This document shows, piece after piece, positions 63,605-64,000 of a DNA stretch of 64,000 nt. Every line of letters starts with the position of its first letter. The first letter of the stretch is position 1. Position numbers and translations under genes: made by a program. The notes under the pieces are model-generated. The model ran no database searches, had not been told where the DNA came from, and saw only the letters and a program-made list of their open reading frames with translations. Origin of the DNA: Cuscuta epithymum (Eukaryota; Streptophyta; Magnoliopsida; Solanales; Convolvulaceae); assembly GCA_945859915.1 (NCBI GenBank), contig CAMAPF010000021.1, forward strand, positions 1,199,501 to 1,263,500, in the 5' to 3' direction.

Positions 63605-64000
63605 TACTCTTCCGGTCAGGTATACCTGACCGGAGCCCCGTCCGGCCTCCTCCATTTGGGGGCCTTCCCGGTGGTATTGTTTTCTCAAATTTTTTGTGTA
63701 GGTTCCTCATCAAGTCTAGTTCATCCATACCAAATTTCAGCCAAAAATTCAATCGGGAAGGCAGTCAAATAAATTCTTGAAGCTTACTGCACATTCTGCG
63801 CATATATAAAGTGCAGTAATTTAATCCCATATTCTGGACCAGTTAACTTGCAAAAATTATTTGACGACCTTCCCGATTGATTTTTGGGCTGAACTTTTTT
63901 TGTGGATAAACTAGACTTGATGGAGAACATGTGATAAAAATTTCATCAAAAAATTCCACCCGGAAGGCGGCCAAACGCCGCGGTCCGGACGGCGGTTCTG
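63602..64000. mobile_element. Long-palindrome element, copy F (chimeric, runs off the window)
   Basis: Starts TCTTCCGGTCAGGTATACCTGACCGG. The left arm and core up to GTGCAGTAA near 63817 match copy E. After that the sequence switches to CTGGACCAGTTAACTTGCAA and continues like the right arm of copy B. The two halves therefore only partly pair. The right end lies beyond the window. Confidence 0.8.

Overview
The window looks like nuclear DNA from a eudicot plant. It is AT-rich. It carries a plant-type eight-exon NAD(H) glutamate dehydrogenase gene, a type I (M-alpha) MADS-box gene, an F-box gene and a nuclear tRNA-Arg without an encoded CCA. It is packed with plant transposon families: Copia/Sirevirus, short-LTR Copia, Gypsy, MULE, hAT, Stowaway, Tourist, Helitron and LINE. 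I cannot name the species.

Layout. 0-7 kb: small DNA transposons (two hAT elements with exact 8-bp target duplications), a MADS-box gene on the minus strand, a SINE-like piece, and two members of a long-palindrome family joined by microsatellites. 6.4-19.85 kb: a MULE transposase gene on the minus strand, split by a very young 12.3-kb Sirevirus. The Sirevirus LTRs differ by one C in a C-run. It carries gag, pol and a third env-position ORF, and the 5-bp target duplication is AGCAT. 20-24.6 kb: intergenic DNA with Tourist, Stowaway, palindromic and hAT elements. 24.7-28 kb: intact GDH gene (411 aa). 28.57-31.07 kb: a second intact gene on the minus strand (8 exons, 281 aa, plant-conserved, function not assigned), followed by tRNA-Arg(CCT). 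31.95-37.16 kb: an intact short-LTR Copia element with one 1644-codon gag-pol ORF. 37-45.5 kb: no host gene seen, but Helitron ends, a Helitron helicase fragment and a 1.5-kb solo LTR. 45.5-47.2 kb: an ORF1-only LINE-type retroposon with a 16-bp target duplication. 47.96-48.96 kb: intact F-box gene. 49-64 kb: duplicated segments, two Tourist-like MITEs with internal TCTGG arrays, a TGTCAT-type repeat array, a Gypsy gag remnant holding a solo LTR that itself holds a Stowaway, a Copia 3' remnant, and more long palindromes in TA microsatellites.

Host genes: MADS-box (4.0-4.6 kb, -), GDH (+), the unassigned 281-aa gene (-), tRNA-Arg (+) and F-box (+). They look like independent single genes, with no operon-like organisation. 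Most of the remaining recognisable sequence is mobile-element DNA. Target duplications and nesting give a relative history: MULE before Sirevirus; Gypsy before solo LTR, then Stowaway after; segment duplication with a Stowaway in only one copy.

The most unusual items are the long palindrome family (six copies or parts) tied to simple repeats, clustered GC palindromes just upstream of the TATA box in three different LTRs, the Sirevirus gag/pol junction and third ORF, the TCTGG-array MITEs, and the ORF1-only retroposon. All calls come from reading the sequence. No database search was run.
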